Shown one piece after another: positions 36,157-44,336 of a stretch of 64,000 bases of DNA. Position numbers and translations under genes: made by a program. The notes under the pieces were generated by a model. That model was given only the letters and a program-made list of their open reading frames with translations, was not told where the DNA came from and did no database searches. Origin of the DNA: Patiriisocius_A hiemis. GTDB taxonomy: Bacteria; Bacteroidota; Bacteroidia; Flavobacteriales; Flavobacteriaceae. The stretch covers positions 1 to 64,000 of the forward strand of contig NZ_JAVRHZ010000008.1 in NCBI RefSeq assembly GCF_031846325.1, written 5' to 3'. Position 1 is the first letter of the stretch, and each line of letters opens with the position of its first letter.

Positions 36157-37137
36157 TTAATCTATATATCCCATTTCACGCATCCAATCGTCATTAAACA
36201 TTTTACCTACGTAACGACTTCCATGGTCATGAAATAATACTACTACAACATCATCCTTTGTAAAATGCTCTTTTAATTGAAGAATTCCTTTCATGGCAGC
36301 ACCAGCTGAATTCCCTAAAAACATGCCTTCTTCCTTAGCTAGTTTTTGTGTGTAGACTGCAGCATCTTTATCGGTTACTTTAGTAAATCCATCAATGATA
36401 CTAAAATCTACATTCTCTGGTAAAATATCTTCACCAATACCTTCAGTTACATAAGGGTAGATTTCTTTTTCATCAAATATTCCTGTTTCATGATATTTTT
36501 TAAAAACACTTCCATAAGTATCAATCCCCCATACTTTAACATTTGGATTTTGTTCTTTTAAATATTTTCCAACGCCACTTATAGTTCCTCCAGTACCAAC
36601 ACCTACTACAAAATGTGTTATTTTTCCATTAGTTTGTTTCCATATTTCTGGTCCAGTACTTTCGTAATGCGCCTTAGCATTACTTGGGTTGTCATATTGA
36701 TTAACATACCAGCTATTAGGAGTTTCTTCTGCTAGGCGTTTTGAAGTTGAATAGTACGATCTAGGGTCATCTGGTTCTACATCTGTAGGGCATACCACTA
36801 CTTCACTTCCTACTGCCCGCAAAATATCCATCTTTTCTTTACTCTGTTTGTCACTTATTACACAAACCATTTTATACCCTTTTACAATGGCTGCAAGTGC
36901 TAATCCCATTCCTGTATTACCAGAAGTTCCTTCTATAATTGTTCCGCCAGGTTGTAATCTACCATCTTCCTCTGCATCCTCAATCATTTTGAGTGCCATA
37001 CGGTCCTTAACAGAGTTTCCTGGATTAAATGTCTCATACTTCGCTAACAACAAGCAAGGTAATTCTTCAGCAAGTTTATTGATTTTTACAAGTGGGGTAT
37101 TCCCAATAGTTTCTAAGATATTCTTTGCGTACTCCAT
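36157..37137 (-). CDS. PLP-dependent cysteine synthase / cystathionine beta-synthase-like enzyme
   Basis: 326 aa. Fold type II PLP enzyme with Schiff-base lysine K44 (NPGNSVKDR), substrate loop EGTSGNTG (69-76) and phosphate loop GVGTGGTISG. The stretch PRSYYSTSKRLAEETPNSWYVNQYDNPSNAKAHY (split over about 125-158) and the EIW segment are closer to cystathionine beta-synthase cores than to CysK. The haem-binding and CBS regulatory domains are absent. It makes either cysteine from O-acetylserine and sulfide, or cystathionine from serine and homocysteine; sequence alone does not decide. Confidence 0.88.
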   Translation of the reverse strand: MEYAKNILETIGNTPLVKINKLAEELPCLLLAKYETFNPGNSVKDRMALKMIEDAEEDGRLQPGGTIIEGTSGNTGMGLALAAIVKGYKMVCVISDKQSKEKMDILRAVGSEVVVCPTDVEPDDPRSYYSTSKRLAEETPNSWYVNQYDNPSNAKAHYESTGPEIWKQTNGKITHFVVGVGTGGTISGVGKYLKEQNPNVKVWGIDTYGSVFKKYHETGIFDEKEIYPYVTEGIGEDILPENVDFSIIDGFTKVTDKDAAVYTQKLAKEEGMFLGNSAGAAMKGILQLKEHFTKDDVVVVLFHDHGSRYVGKMFNDDWMREMGYID

Positions 37138-37154
37138 AGTTTGTTTTGAGTTTG

Positions 37155-37162
37155 CAAATGTA
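37155..37162 (-). promoter_or_regulatory. Putative -7 box of the cysteine synthase-like gene
   Basis: TACATTTG on the minus strand, 17 bases from the start codon, matches TAnnTTTG. The nearest TTG is only 12 bases upstream, shorter than the usual spacing. Confidence 0.45.
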
Positions 37163-37256
37163 AAAAAGTAAGTTCAAAAAAAATTATATAAGTCTTTTAA
37201 ATGGCTATTTATTTTAGAAATAAATTATAAAGATTTCAATCTCTACAGGAATTGCG

Positions 37257-38492
37257 TTATTCAAACCTAATCGCCTTTACAGGAGAAATTTTTGAAATTA
37301 GATAAGAAGGAACTAACAAGAAAAATAAACACAATAAAAAAGTGGCTATATTAAGTAATAGTATATGTACTACATCAAAATAAACAGGAGCTTCAGTAAC
37401 ATAATAGGTGGTTGGGTCTAAGGGAAATAATTTAAATTGTTTTTGTATAAATAAAATACCTAAGCCTATCACATTTCCCCAGAACAAGCCTTTACCAATT
37501 AAATACATTGCATTGTATAAAAAGATTTTTCGCACAGCCCAATCGCTACTTCCTAATGCTTTTAAAATTCCAATCATTTGGGTACGTTCTAAAATTAACA
37601 CCAACAATGCAGTAATCATATTAATACTGGCAACCAAAATCATAATCCCAATAATGAGTACAATATTAAAATCGAATAAATCTAACCATTCAAAAATAGA
37701 CCCGTATTTATCTCTTATAGTTTGAGTGTCTAGTGTACTTCCTACTTCGTCATACACTTTATTTCCTGTTTCTCTAATAGTATTAAAATCTTCGACAAAA
37801 ACTTCAAAACTACCAATTTGGTTTTCGTCCCATTTATTTAAGCGTTGAATTTGTTTAATGTCTGCAATTATAAATTGCTCATCAAACTCTAAAAAACCAC
37901 TATTGTAAATACCCACAATGGTAAATCCAATATTTCGAGGCCTTTTTCCTTCTTCGGCATTTAAAAAAAAGGTAGGAGCTTTATCACCTATGGTAAGTTG
38001 TAATCTGTTAGCTAGATATTCTGAAATTAAAAGTTCATCGTTAATACTTCCAGAAAAATTAGGCAATTTCCCTTCAACTAAAAAGTCTTCAAAAAATTCC
38101 CAATTGTAATCGTCTCCCACTCCCTTTACCACTACTCCTTCAAAATCTGTTGCAGTTCTAATAACACCTCCTTTTAAAGCCGAAACCTGGATGTGTTTAA
38201 TCCCTTCTACACTAGTAAATTCAGGATAAAAATCCTGTTCTTTTGAAATTGGAATTTGAGAATCGTTAGAAAAGTTAGTGTCAAAATTGGTGATAATAAT
38301 ATCTCCGTTGAATGCCGAAACTTTTTCTTTTATCTTTTTCTGAAGTCCAACTCCCGTAGCAATAGAAACCAACATAACCACCATACCTAAGATAATAGCA
38401 GTAATGGCAATTTTTATTATTGGTGCCGAAACACTACTTTTATAATCCTTGGAGGAGATGATGCGCCGGGCAAGAAAAAACTCTAAATTCAC
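37257..38492 (-). CDS. FtsX-type ABC permease, LolC/LolE-like
   Basis: 411 aa. Four membrane helices: one near 25-48 and three in the C-terminal half (about 268-300, 318-345, 368-398), with a large periplasmic domain between, the MacB-PCD/FtsX arrangement of lipoprotein-releasing permeases. The N-terminus NLEFFLARRIISSK is typical. It should work with an ATPase encoded elsewhere to extract lipoproteins for LolA. The start codon is GTG at 38492; no in-frame ATG lies nearby upstream. It is divergent from the NamZ-like gene with only ten bases between starts. Confidence 0.88.
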   Translation of the reverse strand: MNLEFFLARRIISSKDYKSSVSAPIIKIAITAIILGMVVMLVSIATGVGLQKKIKEKVSAFNGDIIITNFDTNFSNDSQIPISKEQDFYPEFTSVEGIKHIQVSALKGGVIRTATDFEGVVVKGVGDDYNWEFFEDFLVEGKLPNFSGSINDELLISEYLANRLQLTIGDKAPTFFLNAEEGKRPRNIGFTIVGIYNSGFLEFDEQFIIADIKQIQRLNKWDENQIGSFEVFVEDFNTIRETGNKVYDEVGSTLDTQTIRDKYGSIFEWLDLFDFNIVLIIGIMILVASINMITALLVLILERTQMIGILKALGSSDWAVRKIFLYNAMYLIGKGLFWGNVIGLGILFIQKQFKLFPLDPTTYYVTEAPVYFDVVHILLLNIATFLLCLFFLLVPSYLISKISPVKAIRFE

Positions 38493-38502
38493 GTACCTAT
38501 TT

Positions 38503-39804
38503 ATGACTCTGTTACTTCACAAAAATACACTTATTTTAACCGTTTTAGGAATGCTCACCCTTCCTTTTTCCTGCGGAAGTAATCTACAAACAAAAAACAC
38601 TAGTGATTTTGCTGAAAGTGAAGTAATACACGATAGTATTTCTATAATTACTGAAACTAAAGAGATTGTTGTTGGAGCTTCTCAAATTGAAAAATATCTT
38701 CCTGTACTTAAAAATAAAAAAGTGGGAGTTGTTGCTAACCAAACATCTAGGCTAGATGTTAAGACAATGGAATATGATAGTGCAACCAAAACAGAAAGTT
38801 GGATTAGGATTAAAGAGCACTTGGTAGATAACCTAGTTGCAAAAAAGATTAATGTAAAAAAAGTCTTTGCTCCAGAACATGGGTTTCGTGGTACGGCAGA
38901 TGCCGGTGAAGTAGTAAAAGATGGTATAGATACCAAAACAGGAGTTCCTATTGTATCTCTCTACGGAAAAAACAAAAAACCAACACAGCAACAACTAGAA
39001 GATATTGACATTATGGTGTTTGATATCCAAGATGTGGGTGCTCGTTTTTACACTTATATTTCTACCTTACATTATGTTATGGAAGCCTGTGCCGAAGCTG
39101 AAATTCCATTATTAATTCTTGATAGACCCAACCCAAATGGACATTATATAGACGGCCCTATTTTAGAACCTCAGCATAGTAGTTTTGTAGGGATGCATCC
39201 TGTCCCTGTGGTACATGGGATGACCATTGCAGAATACGCTCAAATGATCAATGGAGAAGGTTGGCTTACTAACAAAGTAAAATGTGAACTTACCATTATT
39301 ACAATGGAAAATTACACCCATGACACACCTTATAGTTTACCTATAAAACCTTCTCCCAATTTACCTAATGATACCGCTATTAACCTTTATCCTAGCCTAT
39401 GCTTTTTTGAAGGTACTATTGCAAGTGCTGGTCGTGGTACTGATACACAATTTCAAATTTTTGGAGCACCTTCCTTACCAAGTGAATTTTTCCCGTATCA
39501 ATTTACACCGCAAGCTAATGAAGGTGCTAAGTACCCTAAGTTTAAAGGAGAAGTTTGTAATGGTTTAGATTTAAGAGATACTGAAAAATTAGACAAATTA
39601 AACTTAGAATGGCTTATTGAAGCCTACGTTGGGTATGGAAAAAAATCAACTTTTTTTAATTCGTTTTTTACAAAATTAGCGGGTACAACTAAACTACAAG
39701 AGCAAATTGAAAAGGGATATACCTATAAGGAAATTAGAGCAACTTGGCTACGAGATTTAGAAGCGTATGATTCTATGCGACAGCCCTATTTGTTGTATGA
39801 TTAG
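38503..39804 (+). CDS. NamZ-like exo-beta-N-acetylmuramidase (DUF1343) lipoprotein
   Basis: 433 aa from ATG 38503; a longer frame from TTG 38449 would overlap the divergent permease gene. The N-terminus MTLLLHKNTL...LPFSC gives a lipobox with acylated C24. Family marks are GVVANQTSRL, FAPEHGFRGTADAGE, FDIQDVGARFYTYISTL and LDRPNPNG. DUF1343 members (GH171) remove terminal N-acetylmuramic acid from peptidoglycan fragments, so a cell-wall recycling role in the periplasm is likely. It ends one base before the stop of the convergent YkgJ gene. Confidence 0.88.
   Translation: MTLLLHKNTLILTVLGMLTLPFSCGSNLQTKNTSDFAESEVIHDSISIITETKEIVVGASQIEKYLPVLKNKKVGVVANQTSRLDVKTMEYDSATKTESWIRIKEHLVDNLVAKKINVKKVFAPEHGFRGTADAGEVVKDGIDTKTGVPIVSLYGKNKKPTQQQLEDIDIMVFDIQDVGARFYTYISTLHYVMEACAEAEIPLLILDRPNPNGHYIDGPILEPQHSSFVGMHPVPVVHGMTIAEYAQMINGEGWLTNKVKCELTIITMENYTHDTPYSLPIKPSPNLPNDTAINLYPSLCFFEGTIASAGRGTDTQFQIFGAPSLPSEFFPYQFTPQANEGAKYPKFKGEVCNGLDLRDTEKLDKLNLEWLIEAYVGYGKKSTFFNSFFTKLAGTTKLQEQIEKGYTYKEIRATWLRDLEAYDSMRQPYLLYD
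38520..38527 (-). promoter_or_regulatory. Putative -7 box of the LolC/E-like gene
   Basis: TATTTTTG on the minus strand, 27 bases before the GTG start, matches TAnnTTTG. It lies inside the first codons of the divergent NamZ-like gene, so the two promoter regions would overlap the opposite coding sequences. Confidence 0.4.
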
Positions 39805-39805
39805 A

Positions 39806-40297
39806 CTATCCTAAACGCTTTTTCATTTCCTCTACAATATTAAAAGCAGCAGGACAAATAGCCACATTTTTTAAAGTAAGGTTACTAATTTGTTGAAACT
39901 TTTTCCTATCTGTATGTGGGAACTCCCTACACGCTTTAGGACGCACATCATAAATACTACAATAATTATCGGTTCCTAAAAATGTACATGGAACACTTTG
40001 CAATACATAATCATTGTCTTCGTCCACACGCAAATAGGTTTCTATAAACTGTTGCTCTTTCATTTTAAAATGTTTTGCAATTCTAGAAACATCTTTATCT
40101 GTAAATAAAGGACCTGTAGTTTTACAGCAATTAGCACAGGTAAGACAATCGGTTTTTGAAAACTCAGCATCATGCAACTCTTGCATTAATACATCAAGAT
40201 GTTTTGGTGGCTTTTTTTTAAGTTTTGTAAAAAACTTTTTGGTTTCGTTATGTGTATCTTTGGCACGTTGTGGGAGCTGCTTTAGCGTTTCATCCAT
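39806..40297 (-). CDS. YkgJ-family cysteine-cluster protein
   Basis: 163 aa. Eight conserved cysteines: C51, C54, C57, C58, C104, C113, C123 and C148, in the pattern CxxCxxCC ... C ... C ... C typical of the family (zinc or iron-sulfur binding, DUF/UPF0153). N-terminus is basic and helical. Molecular function is not established. It is convergent with the NamZ-like gene and divergent from the methyltransferase gene. Confidence 0.88.
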   Translation of the reverse strand: MDETLKQLPQRAKDTHNETKKFFTKLKKKPPKHLDVLMQELHDAEFSKTDCLTCANCCKTTGPLFTDKDVSRIAKHFKMKEQQFIETYLRVDEDNDYVLQSVPCTFLGTDNYCSIYDVRPKACREFPHTDRKKFQQISNLTLKNVAICPAAFNIVEEMKKRLG

Positions 40298-40326
40298 ACT
40301 TCAAAAATACTAAATACTACCCTTTT

Positions 40327-41031
40327 ATGAGCGATGTGCTTGGAAATGCTTTACTAGATTTTTATAATGGAAACTATACCGAAGATATTATTACCGAAAC
40401 TTCGGTGACTGAAGAAGATGAACTACCGCTTCCGTATCTATTCCGAAGTTTTAAGGAAATGCCTCCTCTGGAGCAAAAGGCATTACAACTAGCAAAAGGA
40501 AAAGTACTAGATGTAGGGTGTGGTGCAGGTAGTCATGCATTATATCTTCAACAAAAAAAACACCCTATTACAGCCATTGATATTTCAAAAGGTGCTATTG
40601 AGGTTTCTAAAAAAAGAGGTGTAATAGATGCGAGAAAAATTGACTTGTTAGAGCTTAACAATGAGCAGTTTGATACTATTCTGCTACTTATGAATGGTAC
40701 TGGAGTTTTTCAGAAATTAGAACAAATTGACACCTACCTTAACCACTTAAAAAAATTATTAAGTCCTAAAGGGCAAATATTAATTGATTCTAGTGATCTT
40801 CAATATTTATATCCTGAAGGACAAAATGGAGGTATCTGGGTTCCTCAAGACCACTACTACGGAGAATTAGAATTTACTATGTCTTATAAAGGGGAAACCA
40901 CAGAACCATTTAATTGGTTATACTTGGACCAAAAAATCTTTAAGGAAGCCTGTGATGCTTCAAATCTTAGTTTTGAAGTAATAGCAGAAGGAACTAATTT
41001 TGATTACCTAGCAAGGCTTACTGCTTTATAG
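40327..41031 (+). CDS. Class I SAM-dependent methyltransferase
   Basis: 234 aa from ATG 40327, which removes an N-terminal extension (from 40252) that would overlap the divergent YkgJ gene. Motif I LDVGCGAG (61-68) and the acidic residue D85 (AIDIS) bind SAM; a post-motif segment ILLLMNGTGVFQ and YLARLTAL complete a Rossmann methyltransferase. Substrate unknown. Its 3' end overlaps the convergent DUF2059 gene by 14 bases. Confidence 0.85.
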   Translation: MSDVLGNALLDFYNGNYTEDIITETSVTEEDELPLPYLFRSFKEMPPLEQKALQLAKGKVLDVGCGAGSHALYLQQKKHPITAIDISKGAIEVSKKRGVIDARKIDLLELNNEQFDTILLLMNGTGVFQKLEQIDTYLNHLKKLLSPKGQILIDSSDLQYLYPEGQNGGIWVPQDHYYGELEFTMSYKGETTEPFNWLYLDQKIFKEACDASNLSFEVIAEGTNFDYLARLTAL

Positions 41032-41560
41032 GATAGTACCCTTTTTCTTTTAGTGCCTCCATTGTATTTTTGAACAAATCTCTACTCCAAAACTCAGATG
41101 TTTCAGAAATGTCCTTTGCTAATTCTGGACGAACTTGTTCTAGTTTTTGCCCAGTTTCACTTGTATTAAAAGCACTAAAAGCAGCATTTTGTTCAGGTGA
41201 CAGCTTTGTGTAATCATCAACTAGTTGTTTTCCTGCTTCACTTTCATAAAAGGCAAGCATGGTTTTAATATCGTCTTTGGTAAAGTAACTTCTATAGGTA
41301 GATGCTAATAACGCAATGATATATTTTACTTGGTTTTCTTTTGAAGATTGTAAGTCTGTCCAAACTTCTTCTGGTATTGAAACATTTTGATATTGCTGTC
41401 GTAATACCAAAAACATTTCATCATAAGCTTTTTCATACTGCTGAGCCGTCCCATTAATGGAAAGGTATTTGATGATATCTTCTTGAAAGGACTGCGCATT
41501 TATTGTAACTGAAAAACAAATCGTTAAAAAAAGCGTTAAAGTGAGGTGTCTTAGTTTCAT
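41018..41560 (-). CDS. DUF2059-domain secreted protein
   Basis: 180 aa. A signal peptide (1-22, ending INAQ) precedes an all-helical domain with LASTYRSYFTKDDIKTMLAFY and ESEAGKQLVDDYTKLSPE, the DUF2059 signature. Periplasmic; function unknown. The gene lies between the convergent methyltransferase and the divergent metalloprotease lipoprotein. Confidence 0.85.
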   Translation of the reverse strand: MKLRHLTLTLFLTICFSVTINAQSFQEDIIKYLSINGTAQQYEKAYDEMFLVLRQQYQNVSIPEEVWTDLQSSKENQVKYIIALLASTYRSYFTKDDIKTMLAFYESEAGKQLVDDYTKLSPEQNAAFSAFNTSETGQKLEQVRPELAKDISETSEFWSRDLFKNTMEALKEKGYYPIKQ

Positions 41561-41600
41561 TTTATTGGGATACCTTTATGTTTGTTAAAAAAAGAATAAT

Positions 41601-42392
41601 ATGAAAATTTTTCAATTCAAATATATAGTATTTTTTGTTGCCTTAATAGTTCTTGCTGGATGTAAGGATGATGATAGTGATGGAGTTGAAGACTTTAAAG
41701 CTGAAAACAGAAAAGCTTTAGGGTCCTCCGGAGCAGATATACTATCTAGCGATATCTACCAAAGTATTACTTTAGAGTTGGTTTATTCTGCTGGATTTAG
41801 ACCAGAACAGTCCACAATTACAGATTTTGAAAATTTTCTTGCAGCTCGAATAAATAAACCTAGCGGAATAAATGTTATAGAAACTCAAATTGAAGCTCCT
41901 GATGGTGCTCCATTTACTACGCAAGAAATAAGAGATATTGAAGACGAAAATAGAACTCGCTATACCGAAGGAGATGATATTGCAGTATATGTATTTTTCT
42001 CTAACGGAAGTAATTCTAACGATACCAATACTGCCGTAACACTTGGTACTGCATACCAGAATACATCTATTGTTGTTTATGAAAGAACACTAAGAAATTT
42101 AAGTACTTCACAAAATATTGAATTAGGATTACTAGAATCTACTACCTTACAGCATGAGTTTGGTCACCTTTTTGGCTTAGTAAATATTCTTGATGATGAT
42201 ATCCATTCGAACCATGAGGATACAGATAACAACAGACATTGTATTGTTGAGGACTGTTTAATGTATTTTGAAAGCAATCTTGGACGTAGTAATATGGAAG
42301 CTATTCTTAATAACCTTAGAGGAAGACAAAATGTACCAGAGTTTGATGCCGATTTATGTCTTCAAGACCTACAAGCTAAGGGAGGAAGGTAG
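41601..42392 (+). CDS. Metzincin-like zinc metalloprotease lipoprotein
   Basis: 263 aa. Lipobox IVLAGC with acylated C21, followed by an acidic KDDDSDG linker. The zinc motif is HEFGHLFG (H185, E186, H189, G192), but position 195 is asparagine where metzincins have the third ligand. A loop of about 18 residues rich in D, H and N follows, then HC-IVED-C-L-M (H213, C214, C219, M221), matching the HC-x4-C-x-M of archaemetzincins. So the ligand may be displaced to H213, with M221 as the Met-turn. Envelope-anchored protease; target unknown. Confidence 0.8.
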   Translation: MKIFQFKYIVFFVALIVLAGCKDDDSDGVEDFKAENRKALGSSGADILSSDIYQSITLELVYSAGFRPEQSTITDFENFLAARINKPSGINVIETQIEAPDGAPFTTQEIRDIEDENRTRYTEGDDIAVYVFFSNGSNSNDTNTAVTLGTAYQNTSIVVYERTLRNLSTSQNIELGLLESTTLQHEFGHLFGLVNILDDDIHSNHEDTDNNRHCIVEDCLMYFESNLGRSNMEAILNNLRGRQNVPEFDADLCLQDLQAKGGR

Positions 42393-42459
42393 ATTATAGA
42401 TTTTTCAGAAAATAAAGTATAGACTCGCTTCGCTTTTTGAATTTAGATTAACTGAAATT

Positions 42460-42480
42460 AAAAAGCTTCAAGTATGAAGC
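42460..42480 (-). terminator. Terminator after the amidohydrolase gene
   Basis: GCTTCA-AGTA-TGAAGC (42465-42480) is followed by five T on the minus strand. It lies 68 bases downstream of the stop at 42548. The rest of the 155-bp gap to the convergent metalloprotease gene shows nothing else. Confidence 0.55.
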
Positions 42481-42547
42481 AAAATAATATCGGAAAGTAA
42501 AAGATTTATTTCGTAGATCGTACTTCTAAATCAAACTTTAATAAATG

Positions 42548-44185
42548 CTATTCAATAGCAGAAAAAACTTCTTCTCCATTAATATACGTTGATAAGACTT
42601 TTATGTTTGGAATACTGTCCTCGTCTACTTCCATGATGTTTTTATCTAAGATGATAAAGTCTGCAAATTTACCTACTTCGATACTTCCTTTTTCGTTTTC
42701 TTCAAAGTTAGAATAGGCTGCCCAAATAGTCATACCGCGCAAGGTTTCTTCTCTAGATAATCCTTCTTCTTTTCTAAAACCACCTTCAGGATAATTCTCT
42801 AAATCTTTTCTAGCAACTGCAGCATAAAACGTATGCATTGGATTCACTTTTTCGACAGGGAAATCGGTTCCCAAGGCGATAATTCCTGCTTGGTCTAAAA
42901 GAGTTTTATAAGAATAGGCTCCTTTAATACGGTCTTCCCCAACTCTATCTTCTGCCCAATACATATCGCTTGTAGCATGTGTAGGCTGTACAGATGGAAT
43001 AATGTTTTTAGAAAAATAATTAAAGTCTTTAGTATCTATAATTTGTGCATGTTCCACCTTCCAGCGTGAGTCTTCTCTATCTTTTAGTGCTTCTTTATAT
43101 GCTCTTAGCACAGCTACATTTGCAGAGTCTCCAATAGCATGTGTATTCATCTGGTAGCCCGCTTTTGAAATACGAGACGCAAGGGATTGTAATTCACTTT
43201 GAGGAGTAATCATAGCTCCAAAATGATTTTCTTTATCGCTATAAGGAGCCTTCATAGCGGCACCTCGAGAACCCAGCGCACCATCTGCGTAGACTTTTAC
43301 AGAACGCACATTTAACCTATCGGTTTTAATAATTCCTTTGTCAAGATAATAGTCAAGGTTTTTAGGGGTATTACTTATCATCGCATAGACCCTAATGTCC
43401 ATCACTCCCTTTTGTTGTAAACTATCTATTGCTTCAATTACATTTTGTGAAAGTCCAGCATCATTAATAGTGGTAAGTCCTAAAGAAACGCAAATCGCTT
43501 CGGCATCTTGCAATGCCTGTACTCGTGTTGTTTGATTCATTTCTGGAATAGTAGCTCGTACCAATCCCATAGGAGCATCAATTAAAATACCTGTTAATTC
43601 TCCATTGGCCACCTCTACTTCTCCACCAGGTACTTGGGTTTGTGGCGATATGTTAGCTAACGCTAGTGCTTTACTGTTTACTATCATTGCATGCCCGTCA
43701 ATTCTTGTTAAAGCAACTGGAGTGTCTGGAAACAATTTGTCAAGTTCTTCTTTGGTTGGGAACTCTTTAACTTCCCAATCGTTTTGATCCCAACCTCTAC
43801 CAATGATGTAATTGGTGTTTTTTTTTTCTTGAAATGCCACTACTCTATCCAATACTTCTTGATAACTGGCACTACCAACCAAATCTACCTGTTGCAAGGT
43901 CACACCTAAATTAAATAAATGTGCATGTGCATCTATTAAACCGGGCAGTATAGTTTTTCCTTTAGCATCTAAGGTTTTAGAAGGATTATATTTTTTTAGT
44001 AATACTTCTTCAGTACCTACAGCTACTATTTTTCCATCTGTAATTACAAAGGCTTCAGTTATATCAAAATTTTCGTTTACAGTATATACTTTGGCATTAG
44101 TTACTAGTAAATCTGTAGTTTCTTTTGTATCTGTACAAGCACTAACAAATAGCATTGAAATTAAAAGGAATGCGAAGTTTTTCAT
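42548..44185 (-). CDS. Amidohydrolase (YtcJ-like) lipoprotein
   Basis: 545 aa. Lipobox VSAC with C17. The amidohydrolase fold is complete: an N-terminal beta domain, LPGLIDAHAHL with metal ligands H87 and H89, a GRGWDQNDW segment, HAIGD and KVEHAQ in the barrel, and ALGTDFPVEKVNP near the last metal ligand. YtcJ-type enzymes hydrolyse amide bonds of small N-acylated compounds; the real substrate is unknown. Membrane anchoring suggests periplasmic action. Followed by a hairpin terminator. Confidence 0.88.
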   Translation of the reverse strand: MKNFAFLLISMLFVSACTDTKETTDLLVTNAKVYTVNENFDITEAFVITDGKIVAVGTEEVLLKKYNPSKTLDAKGKTILPGLIDAHAHLFNLGVTLQQVDLVGSASYQEVLDRVVAFQEKKNTNYIIGRGWDQNDWEVKEFPTKEELDKLFPDTPVALTRIDGHAMIVNSKALALANISPQTQVPGGEVEVANGELTGILIDAPMGLVRATIPEMNQTTRVQALQDAEAICVSLGLTTINDAGLSQNVIEAIDSLQQKGVMDIRVYAMISNTPKNLDYYLDKGIIKTDRLNVRSVKVYADGALGSRGAAMKAPYSDKENHFGAMITPQSELQSLASRISKAGYQMNTHAIGDSANVAVLRAYKEALKDREDSRWKVEHAQIIDTKDFNYFSKNIIPSVQPTHATSDMYWAEDRVGEDRIKGAYSYKTLLDQAGIIALGTDFPVEKVNPMHTFYAAVARKDLENYPEGGFRKEEGLSREETLRGMTIWAAYSNFEENEKGSIEVGKFADFIILDKNIMEVDEDSIPNIKVLSTYINGEEVFSAIE

Positions 44186-44336
44186 CTTTAAGTTGATTTT
44201 GAGTAAAGATAAAAAAAGACTTTGTATGAAACCTGAACTGTTTGTAGATATGTTTAGCTTTCTCGATAGGATTTTGACATATCAAAATCTATAACTTTTA
44301 AAATTGTATCAATAAGCAATATTAAATAAAGAGGAT

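Noticed and set aside
38449..38502. Extended N-terminus of the NamZ-like gene from TTG 38449 or ATG 38458
   Set aside because: It would overlap the first codons of the permease on the other strand; ATG 38503 gives a standard lipoprotein signal. Kept as an alternative.
40252..40326. Extended N-terminus of the methyltransferase
   Set aside because: Overlaps the start of the divergent YkgJ gene and does not resemble the family.
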